NCBI RefSeq assembly: GCF_030552475.1
Contig: NZ_JAUPED010000004.1
Span: 248,001-312,000, forward strand
DNA: 64,000 bases
DNA from: Mariniflexile sp. AS56
Lineage (GTDB): Bacteria; Bacteroidota; Bacteroidia; Flavobacteriales; Flavobacteriaceae
Reading direction: 5' to 3'
A program made the translations under genes and the position numbers. Shown here in pieces: positions 1 through 7,073 of the stretch (position 1 is its first letter; each line of letters starts with the position of its first letter). Below the pieces are notes generated by a model, which saw only the letters and a list, made by a program, of their open reading frames with translations, was not told the DNA's origin and did not search any database.

Positions 1-2
1 AT

Positions 3-242
3 GTGTTTTTTATTAACACTGTGAGTCCATGTAAAACTTTTATACCACCTTTTTACGAAGAATACCCTGTAGGGATTCTAGATGGTTTTAAAATTGATGG
101 TACTATAAGTGTAACACAATGGGATGATGATGATCAACCTCTTGGAGCATCTTTTGTTATAGAACCTGTAGAAGAAAATCAATTTCTTATAGATATAACA
201 ACAGGTTCATTTACTCATGTTTCATTTAAGATAAAAGAATAG
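3..242 (+). CDS. 3' end of an unidentified protein (partial)
   Basis: Open reading frame cut by the window start; about 79 residues remain and end in TAA at 242. The first codon in the window is GTG, but the frame probably continues upstream, so no start can be given. The visible part is acidic (run DDDD near residue 41) and rich in beta-branched and aromatic residues, ending in TGSFTHVSFKIKE, which suggests the last strands of a beta-rich domain. I recognise no family. It lies 56 bp upstream of a glycosidase-like lipoprotein on the same strand and may share its transcript. Confidence 0.45.
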   Translation: MFFINTVSPCKTFIPPFYEEYPVGILDGFKIDGTISVTQWDDDDQPLGASFVIEPVEENQFLIDITTGSFTHVSFKIKE

Positions 243-298
243 AACAGCACTATTTTACTCTGAACTAAATACTCTAAACTTTTTTAATTAAATCACTA

Positions 299-1414
299 AT
301 GAAAAAAATAATATTAACCACTTTAACACTTTCAATATTTGTTGCTTCTTGTCAAAACAAAAAAAGCAAGAACCCAGAAACTAAGAAAAATGAGGTTTCT
401 CAAAAACAAATAGAAGTTCCTACAGCAATGTCAGATCATTGGAAACTAATTGGAGAGTCCATAAACGAGCCTGGTTATGATGTTTGGGGAAGTTCACCAA
501 TAAGAGATAACCAAGGAAATGTACATCTTTTTGCTGCCCGATGGCCGTCTAGCACAGCATTTAAAAAAGCTTGGCGTTTCGATAGTGAAATCGCTCATTA
601 TATAGCAAAAAGTCCTGAAGGCCCTTTTAAGTTTTTAGAGGTTGTAGCGAAAGGAAAAGGTAATAAAAATTGGAATTCTGCTGGTTTCCATAACCCAAGT
701 ATTAAGAAAATTGATAATACCTATGTTTTAGTATTTATTGCCAATGATGGCGATAAAAATCATGGAGCTAGTCAAAGAATAGGCATTCTTACAAGTGATA
801 ATCTCAATGGGCCATGGGAAGAAATACCAAATAAAAATGAGCCCGTACTAAGTCCGCCAACTGATAGTGCTATTTGGTGTTATGATAGTGGACTTGGTGT
901 AAATAACCCAAGTATTATTAAACACCCCAACGGCAACTATTATTTGTATTTCAAAGCCATGGCTGGTCCAAAAGGTAAAGGCGGAAAAGTAAGTATGGGT
1001 CTTGCTATCTCAGAAAAACTAGAAGGTCCATACACCATTCAACCCAATCCAATTACCACCAACAACGTTCGAATTGAAGATGGTTATGCTTTCATGTGGA
1101 AAAATAAAATTTGCTTATTAACTACAGATAATCATGGGATTCTCGAAAAAGGAGGTGGCTTACTTTGGGTGTCTGAAGACGGACTCGAGTTTAATTCGGA
1201 GCCCTTATCTGGCTTTCACAATTTTCAAAATTATTACCTTAACGGCGCTATACCTGAAAATGCAAATGCGCGTTATGGCAATGGTGTTAAATTTGAAAGA
1301 CCTCAGCTATTAATGGATGCCAACAACGAACCCGAATACCTATATTGCCCTAGCGGAATAGCCTTAGATGGCAGTGACGGAACAAACAACTATGTATTAA
1401 AATATCAAAAATAA
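299..1414 (+). CDS. secreted lipoprotein, five-bladed beta-propeller glycoside hydrolase-like (GH43/GH117 type)
   Basis: 371 residues. The N-terminus is a lipoprotein signal peptide with lipobox VASC (Cys18) followed by a Lys/Asn-rich linker, so the mature protein is probably membrane-anchored, facing the periplasm or the cell surface. The rest has repeated blade-like segments typical of GH43/GH32/GH117 propellers: HNPSIKK near residue 125 and NNPSIIKHPNGNYYLYF near residue 200, each followed by a strand and a GPW or GPY turn. I infer a role in polysaccharide breakdown, which fits a marine flavobacterium, but no substrate can be assigned and no SusC/SusD pair or sulfatase is visible nearby. 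The stop is directly followed by the ATG of the next gene, so the two are co-transcribed. Family assignment is by general pattern and catalytic acids were not located with confidence. Confidence 0.65.
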   Translation: MKKIILTTLTLSIFVASCQNKKSKNPETKKNEVSQKQIEVPTAMSDHWKLIGESINEPGYDVWGSSPIRDNQGNVHLFAARWPSSTAFKKAWRFDSEIAHYIAKSPEGPFKFLEVVAKGKGNKNWNSAGFHNPSIKKIDNTYVLVFIANDGDKNHGASQRIGILTSDNLNGPWEEIPNKNEPVLSPPTDSAIWCYDSGLGVNNPSIIKHPNGNYYLYFKAMAGPKGKGGKVSMGLAISEKLEGPYTIQPNPITTNNVRIEDGYAFMWKNKICLLTTDNHGILEKGGGLLWVSEDGLEFNSEPLSGFHNFQNYYLNGAIPENANARYGNGVKFERPQLLMDANNEPEYLYCPSGIALDGSDGTNNYVLKYQK

Positions 1415-1786
1415 ATGATAATAATCGCAATAATTAATCTTTTTTTGGCCGTATTAGGAGGAATAACAACAATTCTAGTAGGCACATTACTCATTAGGCA
1501 TAGGCAACTCATTGCATACTTTAAAAACTCATTCACTTTTATAAAAGAGGACTACCAGTCTGAAATAGAAGTGACCTACGGCAACTTTTTTAATGAATCT
1601 TTCAAGGCCTTTAAGTATGGTATCAAATCTATTCGGAAAAGTGAATCTTCCCATGTTTATCATGACGACAAAACAAATGAAATTAATCAGATATTAGTCT
1701 TAACAGGCAAACTTCTGGTTGTTTCTGGAATTTTAGGAATAATTATAGCCTTCATTGGAACTATTTGGATGCAAAAATGGACATAA
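1415..1786 (+). CDS. small two-helix membrane protein, unknown function
   Basis: 123 residues. A hydrophobic helix at about residues 2-28 and another at about 95-118 flank a charged soluble segment. The ATG directly abuts the TAA of the glycosidase-like gene, so translational coupling is likely. No known family was recognised. A further short reading frame opens at 1799, 12 bp after this stop, and looks like the first part of a broken membrane-protein gene. Confidence 0.6.
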   Translation: MIIIAIINLFLAVLGGITTILVGTLLIRHRQLIAYFKNSFTFIKEDYQSEIEVTYGNFFNESFKAFKYGIKSIRKSESSHVYHDDKTNEINQILVLTGKLLVVSGILGIIIAFIGTIWMQKWT

Positions 1787-1798
1787 CCAGCATAAAAC

Positions 1799-1966
1799 AT
1801 GGTTCACAAAAAACCTTCTACGCTAAAAACATTTTCCAAAATACTAAACGAAGTATTTATAACTGAAGAAATCAAAAACTTAGAGGCCTTTTTTCGTAAG
1901 TTAATGTTTATTATATTCGTAGGAACAAGGACCGTTGGGCATATCCCATTGTTGTGTTTAATTTAA
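1799..1966 (+). pseudogene. possible 5' fragment of a gene interrupted by the inverted-repeat cassette
   Basis: A frame beginning ATG-GTT-CAC at 1799 runs 55 codons, opening MVHKKPSTLKTFSKILNEVF and turning hydrophobic (KLMFIIFVG) just before it enters the inverted repeat at 1951. It starts 12 bp after the preceding membrane-protein gene, a normal operon spacing. A second open stretch, also membrane-like, resumes on the far side of the cassette (2498-2680). Reading the two as halves of one gene is inference. Confidence 0.3.
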
Positions 1967-2482
1967 ACCTAATCGATAAAATCAGAATTTCAGAATTGAA
2001 TTTAACCGATAAATACCTGAAAGTAAAAGAATTTATATCTGAATATTATTGGATTGCTGGAATTCCTTTTTTCATTTTTGCAATAATTGGCGTTATGGAA
2101 AGCAAAGAAGATATTAAACAAAATAAAACTCTGACTTACGGAATGGTTTATGGCTCAACATCGATATATAAAAAATACAGCAAACGGAATTACAAATACG
2201 AATTCTATAATAACGGAAAAAAATATACTGGAACTTCAACAGCATATAGTTCTAAAAATATCCGAAATGGAAATTTCTACAAAGTTGAGTTCTCTGACAA
2301 AAACCCTGAGCATAGCCGAATGATTTTCGAATCGGAATATGAACGAAAAATAGGAACCAACAAAAAGGACAAAGTTACTGACACAATCTTTGTACTAAAA
2401 GGAGGAAAATTCAAAAATGAAATGAAAGATTTAATTGAGAAATATGAATTTAAAACTGACAGTATAAAAAACTAAACACAAC
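1951..2482 (+). mobile_element. cassette-like element bounded by perfect 10-bp inverted repeats
   Basis: GTTGTGTTTA at 1951-1960 and its exact reverse complement TAAACACAAC at 2473-2482 enclose a single ORF (1954-2475). The ORF's probable GTG start and its TAA stop both lie inside the repeats. Immediately upstream is a short palindrome, TTGGG-cata-TCCCA (about 1935-1948). No transposase is encoded, so any mobility would have to be supplied from elsewhere. Single hypothetical genes set between such repeats resemble integron-like or non-autonomous cassettes. That interpretation is inferred; only the repeats are seen. Confidence 0.45.
1954..2475 (+). CDS. cassette-borne membrane protein of unknown function
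   Basis: Up to 173 residues from a GTG at 1954. One transmembrane helix lies at about residues 31-48 (YWIAGIPFFIFAIIGVM). The rest is a soluble Lys/Tyr-rich region with the pattern TYGMVYGSTS...KYEFYNNGKKYTG, which looks like a small beta-sandwich similar to DUF3592-type cargo (weak resemblance). The start is uncertain because a later in-frame start is possible. The coding sequence exactly fills the interval between the inverted repeats at 1951 and 2482, and its composition is more Lys/Asn-rich than its neighbours. Confidence 0.5.
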   Translation: MFNLNLIDKIRISELNLTDKYLKVKEFISEYYWIAGIPFFIFAIIGVMESKEDIKQNKTLTYGMVYGSTSIYKKYSKRNYKYEFYNNGKKYTGTSTAYSSKNIRNGNFYKVEFSDKNPEHSRMIFESEYERKIGTNKKDKVTDTIFVLKGGKFKNEMKDLIEKYEFKTDSIKN

Positions 2483-2497
2483 AAAGAACTGAGGTGA

Positions 2498-2680
2498 AAA
2501 ATTTGGCTTATTATAATTAAACCGCTTGGTCTTGCACTTTTTCTAACTACTGATTCCCCTTCTTACACTCTTAAAATCCTGCTAATTTTTTACGGGTTCA
2601 CTGTATTTTCAGTAAGTTTGAATCTTAATTACACTGGTACTCCCAGTAAAATTAAATGCAACATACATTCTAGAAAATAA
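2498..2680 (+). pseudogene. possible 3' fragment of the interrupted membrane-protein gene
   Basis: After a TGA at 2495-2497 the frame AAA-ATT-TGG stays open for 60 codons to TAA at 2678-2680. It encodes a hydrophobic segment (KIWLIIIKPLGLALFL, then LKILLIFYGFTVFSV) and a basic tail. There is no start codon at its head, as expected for a truncated 3' part. It directly follows the right inverted repeat of the cassette. It also overlaps the promoter of the next gene (TAAGTTTG at 2613-2620), so chance openness cannot be excluded. Confidence 0.3.
2613..2620 (+). promoter_or_regulatory. -7 element TAAGTTTG for the SDR gene
   Basis: Exact match to the Bacteroidota -7 consensus TAnnTTTG, 65 bp upstream of the ATG at 2686. 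No good -33 TTG was seen. Confidence 0.45.
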
Positions 2681-2685
2681 AATAA

Positions 2686-3405
2686 ATGGAAAATTTAAAA
2701 AATAAAAAAGCACTCATTACTGGAGGTGGTAGAGGCTTAGGAAAAGCAACCGCCATCGCATTTGCAAAAGAAGGTATTGACATCGCTATTACAGGTAGAA
2801 ATGAAGCCGTCTTGAAAGAAACGGTTTATGAATTAGAAGCATTTGGTGTAAAAGCCACCTACTCGGTATTTGATGTAGGCAATTATGAGGATGTAAAAAG
2901 AGGCATCAAGGAAATAATTGACACCCTTGGACCCGTAGACATTTTAGTAAACAACGCTGGTATTGCCGCTTTTGGATCTTTTAACGACATGAACGTTAAC
3001 CAATGGAGCCAAATTATGCAAACAAATGTTATGGGCATGTATTATGTAACCAAAGAAGTGCTGCCCTACTTAATCGCTAAGAATGAAGGAGATATTATAA
3101 ACGTAGCATCTACCGCTGGGTTGAATGGAAACGCAAATACATCGGCGTATTCTGCTTCTAAATTTGCGGTAATCGGTATGTCACAATCTTTAATGAAGGA
3201 AGTACGTAAAAATAACATTCGTGTGTGCACATTAACACCAAGCACTATTGCATCAGACATGTCTATTGAATTAGGTATTGCAAGTAAAGACTCTACAGAT
3301 AGCGTGCTACAACCAGAAGATTTTGCAGAATTAATTGTTGCAGGTTTAAAATTACCAAGAAGAGCTATGCTTAATAGCGCTTCTTTATGGTCTACAAACC
3401 CATAA
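2686..3405 (+). CDS. SDR-family oxidoreductase (3-ketoacyl reductase-like)
   Basis: 239 residues, the usual length for a classical short-chain dehydrogenase. The nucleotide-binding motif TGGGRGLG is at residues 12-19, NNAG at 89-92, catalytic Ser near 142, and the YxxxK pair at Tyr155/Lys159. The sequence is FabG-like (NAD(P)H-dependent reduction of a carbonyl), but the real substrate cannot be read from sequence. FabG proper normally sits in a fatty-acid operon, and this gene stands alone. It has its own promoter and a strong terminator 30 bp after the stop. Confidence 0.85.
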   Translation: MENLKNKKALITGGGRGLGKATAIAFAKEGIDIAITGRNEAVLKETVYELEAFGVKATYSVFDVGNYEDVKRGIKEIIDTLGPVDILVNNAGIAAFGSFNDMNVNQWSQIMQTNVMGMYYVTKEVLPYLIAKNEGDIINVASTAGLNGNANTSAYSASKFAVIGMSQSLMKEVRKNNIRVCTLTPSTIASDMSIELGIASKDSTDSVLQPEDFAELIVAGLKLPRRAMLNSASLWSTNP

Positions 3406-3433
3406 TTAGTATTAAATATATTAATATAATAGG

Positions 3434-3469
3434 AACGCCTGTTTTGGAAATCCATACAGGCGTTTTTTT
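3434..3469 (+). terminator. Rho-independent terminator of the SDR gene
   Basis: Stem AACGCCTGT (3434-3442) / ACAGGCGTT (3455-3463) with a 12-nt loop followed by T7. Confidence 0.85.
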
Positions 3470-3488
3470 ATTGATTTAACTGTAGAAA

Positions 3489-4481
3489 TTAAGATTTAAG
3501 TTCAAACCTAAATACAGTCTCCTGCTGTTTGACGTGAAAAAATTTGCAGTTAGAATAATGTACAAATTGAAATTTGTCTTGGTAATTGAAACTATCATTT
3601 TCAACTATAAAAACAGCTTCCACATCGACATGGCCCGCAGGTGAAATTCTTCTAAAAAGGTATTCGATCGCGTTTTCGGTTGGTTGTAATTCAAACCACG
3701 CACCTGCTGCAATTCCTGGTAACCATTGTGCTTTTTCGTGTAAACCATCAACCGGTTGTGGCTTTAAACTACCCATAAATTGTGGTTCGTGGTTTTTAAG
3801 TTTATCTAAAAAACAACGTACATTTTCACTTTTTTGAGAACCTTCAAATTTTGAAATCACACCGGTTTCGCTTACAACAAAAGTATTCGATTCTGTATTT
3901 GCTAGCAGCACATTACCAACCGTACTCGGTGTAAACCATTTGGAGTTTTCAAGATTCTTTTTAATACGGGTATCGGTTACGGAAGCAATCAATGCGTCCG
4001 TCACAAAGCGTGCACAATTACAGGCTTCTTTTATAAAAGCAGCATAACGGATAAAATGTTTTTCTTGCATGCTTGTAATATGCGTTCTGGCTTTTTTATA
4101 GTTGACCGCATTACAAACCGAAGCCACCATTTTACCTTCACCATGTGTTAATTTCGGGTGTGTTGCTAGAAACTCTAAAATTGCGTTTAAATTGGTTATT
4201 TTATCACCTTCCATGGTCGCCACTAAAGGGAAACGCAATTCGTTATCGGTATCATTACCACGCACGCGCCCTGTAGGTTCTGGGGTAATGTAGCGTCCAA
4301 AGTCATGGTATTCTAAAATACCTGTTTCCTTATTTATAAGCACCAAAGCCGCATGACCTGCTCGTAAATAATTCTTTTTACCAACACCCACAAACCTTAA
4401 AAATGGCGAAAACCATTCTTTAGAAACCATCACAATAGTATCAGGGTAGGCTAATGTTAAAATGATACCTGTGTTAGTCAT
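3489..4481 (-). CDS. probable circularly permuted papain-fold (NlpC/P60- or YiiX-like) hydrolase
   Basis: 330 residues, cytoplasmic (no signal peptide). A His in RAGHAALVL (His43) lies N-terminal to a Cys in KEACNCARFVTDAL (Cys154/Cys156). This His-before-Cys order and the 'GHAAL...G...YHDFGRY' context resemble the circularly permuted papain-like enzymes (YiiX, LRAT, NlpC/P60 variants), which cleave amide or ester bonds. That placement is by motif only. The C-terminal 130 residues form a separate beta-rich part. The start codon overlaps the end of the upstream NRDE gene by 8 bp, so the two are translationally coupled and probably act in one process. Confidence 0.55.
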   Translation of the reverse strand: MTNTGIILTLAYPDTIVMVSKEWFSPFLRFVGVGKKNYLRAGHAALVLINKETGILEYHDFGRYITPEPTGRVRGNDTDNELRFPLVATMEGDKITNLNAILEFLATHPKLTHGEGKMVASVCNAVNYKKARTHITSMQEKHFIRYAAFIKEACNCARFVTDALIASVTDTRIKKNLENSKWFTPSTVGNVLLANTESNTFVVSETGVISKFEGSQKSENVRCFLDKLKNHEPQFMGSLKPQPVDGLHEKAQWLPGIAAGAWFELQPTENAIEYLFRRISPAGHVDVEAVFIVENDSFNYQDKFQFVHYSNCKFFHVKQQETVFRFELKS

Positions 4482-5199
4482 TTACCGTCTCTGAAAGTTG
4501 AAAAGATTTACTTGAAATGGTTTTATTTTGAAGGTTTTGATGATACATTTCAAGCGACTCACTAAATCTTTCTATTTGTGTGATACTGGTTGTTTTTACA
4601 AAATCACGGTTCATAACAATACCAAACTCTTTGTTATCCGCTTTTGTTATTTTGTGAAACTTCAGCAATGTTTGTGCATTCAAATCATTTTCAGCTTTAA
4701 AACTTTCAAACCATTGTTGGCGCTCCGCTTGCATTTCCGCAGTATATAACGTTGAGGACGACCACATTTTAGGCTCTAAAGGCAAGCTATTTAAATATTT
4801 TTCGGTGCCATCCCAAACCAATTCAAAAAACCTCAGCGTGGTATCCCAATCTACAAGTACCATCGTAAAAGGTTCTATGTGATTAAAATCATAAGCTTCA
4901 ACGGTTGCCAAAAGATCATCAGTCGTTAAAAAATCGAGCGCCACGATACCTCTGCTTTTTTTGTATTCCGCTTGACGTTCATGACGGGTAAATGCACCAT
5001 TTAATACGCAAACCACTCTGTTTTTTTCACTTAAACCAATCCATGTGCCACTAGACTCAATATCCATAGGGTATAAAAGTCTGGTTTCCTTATTTATATA
5101 AAAATCTGGCGGAAGCGATTTCCTATTAGGAGCCTCGTCTCTGCTTGATGTCAACACAAAATCGGTATCGCCTTTTGGAATAATAGTTACTGTACACAT
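4474..5199 (-). CDS. NRDE family (TANGO2-like) protein
   Basis: 241 residues beginning Met-Cys-Thr-Val. In this family the Met is removed and Cys2 is the presumed N-terminal nucleophile (Ntn-hydrolase fold). The family signature appears as SSRDEAPNR at residues 18-26, here with Ser-Arg-Asp-Glu in place of Asn-Arg-Asp-Glu. GTWIGLSEKNRVVCVLNGAF further on is also characteristic. Bacterial members have no firmly assigned reaction; the eukaryotic TANGO2 is linked to lipid and haem homeostasis. It is first in a two-gene operon with the permuted papain-like gene. The start is fixed by the conserved Cys2. Confidence 0.8.
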   Translation of the reverse strand: MCTVTIIPKGDTDFVLTSSRDEAPNRKSLPPDFYINKETRLLYPMDIESSGTWIGLSEKNRVVCVLNGAFTRHERQAEYKKSRGIVALDFLTTDDLLATVEAYDFNHIEPFTMVLVDWDTTLRFFELVWDGTEKYLNSLPLEPKMWSSSTLYTAEMQAERQQWFESFKAENDLNAQTLLKFHKITKADNKEFGIVMNRDFVKTTSITQIERFSESLEMYHQNLQNKTISSKSFQLSETVND

Positions 5200-5300
5200 A
5201 AAAACTGTAGTCTAAAAACTGGTTGGCAACTTACAAAAAATAAATAAACTTTAACGCGCATTTAAGAAGGTATCAAGCCAAATAATCGTTTTAAAATTCA

Positions 5301-5308
5301 TAAGTTTG
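5301..5308 (+). promoter_or_regulatory. -7 element TAAGTTTG for pruA
   Basis: Exact TAnnTTTG match 42 bp upstream of the pruA ATG at 5351. Confidence 0.55.
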
Positions 5309-5350
5309 TTACCTATTTACTGATAATTCAATAACAAAAACAAACAAATC

Positions 5351-6979
5351 ATGGGAAAAGGTTTTTTTAATGTACCACCTGCTATTAACGAACCTGTTAA
5401 AAGTTACGCTCCGGGAACGCCTGAACGCGACGCTGTTTTAAAGACTTATAAAGAGATGTACGCAACGACTGTGGATGTGCCTTTATACATAAACGGACAA
5501 GATGTAACCACAGGAAATACCAGAACCATGTCGCCTCCACACGACCATAAACATGTGGTAGGAACCTATCATTTAGCCGAAAAAAAGCATATAGACGAGG
5601 CCATTGCCACGGCTTTAGAAGCGAGAAAAGCCTGGTCGTTAATGCCATGGGAACAACGTGCTGCTATCTTTTTAAAAGCTGCAGAATTAGTTGCTGGTCC
5701 ATACCGCTATAAAATTAATGCCGCTACCATGATAGCGCAATCAAAAAATATATTTCAAGCAGAAATTGATGCCGCTTGTGAATTAGTAGATTTTTTACGT
5801 TTCAATGTACAGTACATGACGGAAATTTACAGTGAGCAACCAAAAAGCACCAGTGATGCCTGGAACCGAGTTGAATATAGACCTTTAGAAGGATTCACCT
5901 ATGCAGTAACACCATTTAACTTTACGGCTATTGCTGGAAATTTACCCGCGTGTATGGCCTTAATGGGGAATGTGGTGATTTGGAAACCAAGTGATAGCCA
6001 AGTATATTCTGCAAAAGTAATCATGGATATTTTTGAAGAAGCAGGTGTACCTCCTGGTGTTATTAATGTTGTTTTTGGAGATCCTGTTATGATTTCTGAA
6101 ACGGTATTATCAAGTCCAGATTTCTCTGGCTTACACTTTACGGGGTCTACCTTTATTTTCAAAGAACTTTGGAAACAAATAGGAAACAACATTCACAACT
6201 ACAAAACCTACCCAAGAATTGTTGGGGAAACTGGAGGAAAAGACTTTATAATGGCGCATAAAAGTGCCGATTCGAAACAAGTAGCTACCGCTATTGTAAG
6301 AGGTGCTTTTGAATTTCAAGGTCAGAAATGTAGTGCTGCTTCTAGAGCTTATGTACCAAAAGGTATTTGGAGTGAGGTTAAAAAGTTTATTATAGAAGAT
6401 GTAAAATCTTTTAAAATGGGTTCTCCAGAAGATATGGGTAATTTTATTACTGCTGTAATTCACGAAGGCTCTTTCGATAAATTGGCAAAATATATTGATG
6501 CTGCAAAAGCAGATAGCGATGTTGAAATTATTGCCGGTGGTAACTACGATAAAAGTAAAGGTTACTTTATAGAACCTACGGTTATTGTAACAACAAACCC
6601 GAATTACACGACCATGCATACCGAATTATTTGGACCTGTAATCACTATTTACGTTTACGAAGATGAAGCGTATGCTGAAACTTTAGAGTTAGTAGATAGC
6701 ACGAGTGAATATGCCTTAACAGGTGCTATTTTGTCAAAAGACAGATACGCTGTAACACAAGCAACTACTGCTTTGCAAAATTGTGCTGGAAACTTCTACA
6801 TTAATGATAAATGTACAGGTGCCGTTGTAGGACAGCAACCTTTTGGTGGTGCACGTGCCTCTGGGACAAATGATAAAGCAGGAAGCCCACAAAACTTACT
6901 TCGTTGGGTATCTCCAAGATTAATTAAAGAAACCTTTGTAACACCAACAGATTATCGTTACCCTTTTTTAGGTGAATAA
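5351..6979 (+). CDS. pruA: L-glutamate gamma-semialdehyde (P5C) dehydrogenase
   Basis: 542 residues, the length of monofunctional PruA. It oxidises glutamate-gamma-semialdehyde to glutamate with NAD+, the second step of proline catabolism, in the cytoplasm. Aldehyde dehydrogenase hallmarks are present: VTPFNFTAIAGNLP (cofactor site), the glycine loop FTGSTFIFKELW, GETGGKD with the general-base Glu, and catalytic Cys327 in GQKCSA. The N-terminus (VPPAINEPVKSYAPGTPER) is typical of Bacteroidota P5C dehydrogenases. There is no fused proline dehydrogenase domain; putA/prodh must lie elsewhere. It is monocistronic, with a promoter at 5301 and a terminator at 7004. Confidence 0.95.
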   Translation: MGKGFFNVPPAINEPVKSYAPGTPERDAVLKTYKEMYATTVDVPLYINGQDVTTGNTRTMSPPHDHKHVVGTYHLAEKKHIDEAIATALEARKAWSLMPWEQRAAIFLKAAELVAGPYRYKINAATMIAQSKNIFQAEIDAACELVDFLRFNVQYMTEIYSEQPKSTSDAWNRVEYRPLEGFTYAVTPFNFTAIAGNLPACMALMGNVVIWKPSDSQVYSAKVIMDIFEEAGVPPGVINVVFGDPVMISETVLSSPDFSGLHFTGSTFIFKELWKQIGNNIHNYKTYPRIVGETGGKDFIMAHKSADSKQVATAIVRGAFEFQGQKCSAASRAYVPKGIWSEVKKFIIEDVKSFKMGSPEDMGNFITAVIHEGSFDKLAKYIDAAKADSDVEIIAGGNYDKSKGYFIEPTVIVTTNPNYTTMHTELFGPVITIYVYEDEAYAETLELVDSTSEYALTGAILSKDRYAVTQATTALQNCAGNFYINDKCTGAVVGQQPFGGARASGTNDKAGSPQNLLRWVSPRLIKETFVTPTDYRYPFLGE

Positions 6980-7003
6980 TAATGCTTGTTACTTATTAAT
7001 ATA

Positions 7004-7036
7004 AAAAATGCCACCAAAATTTGGTGGCATTTTTAT
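7004..7036 (+). terminator. bidirectional terminator between pruA and the T9SS adhesin
   Basis: Stem AAAATGCCACCAAA/TTTGGTGGCATTTT around 7005-7034, flanked by A- and T-runs, so it can serve pruA (+) and the convergent gene ending at 7074 (-). Confidence 0.85.
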
Positions 7037-7073
7037 TTACTCATATTTATAAAACCCCTAAACTTATGGGGTT

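Noticed and set aside
3066-3455. Minus-strand frame across the SDR gene
   Set aside because: Antisense shadow; SDR motifs on the plus strand are clear.
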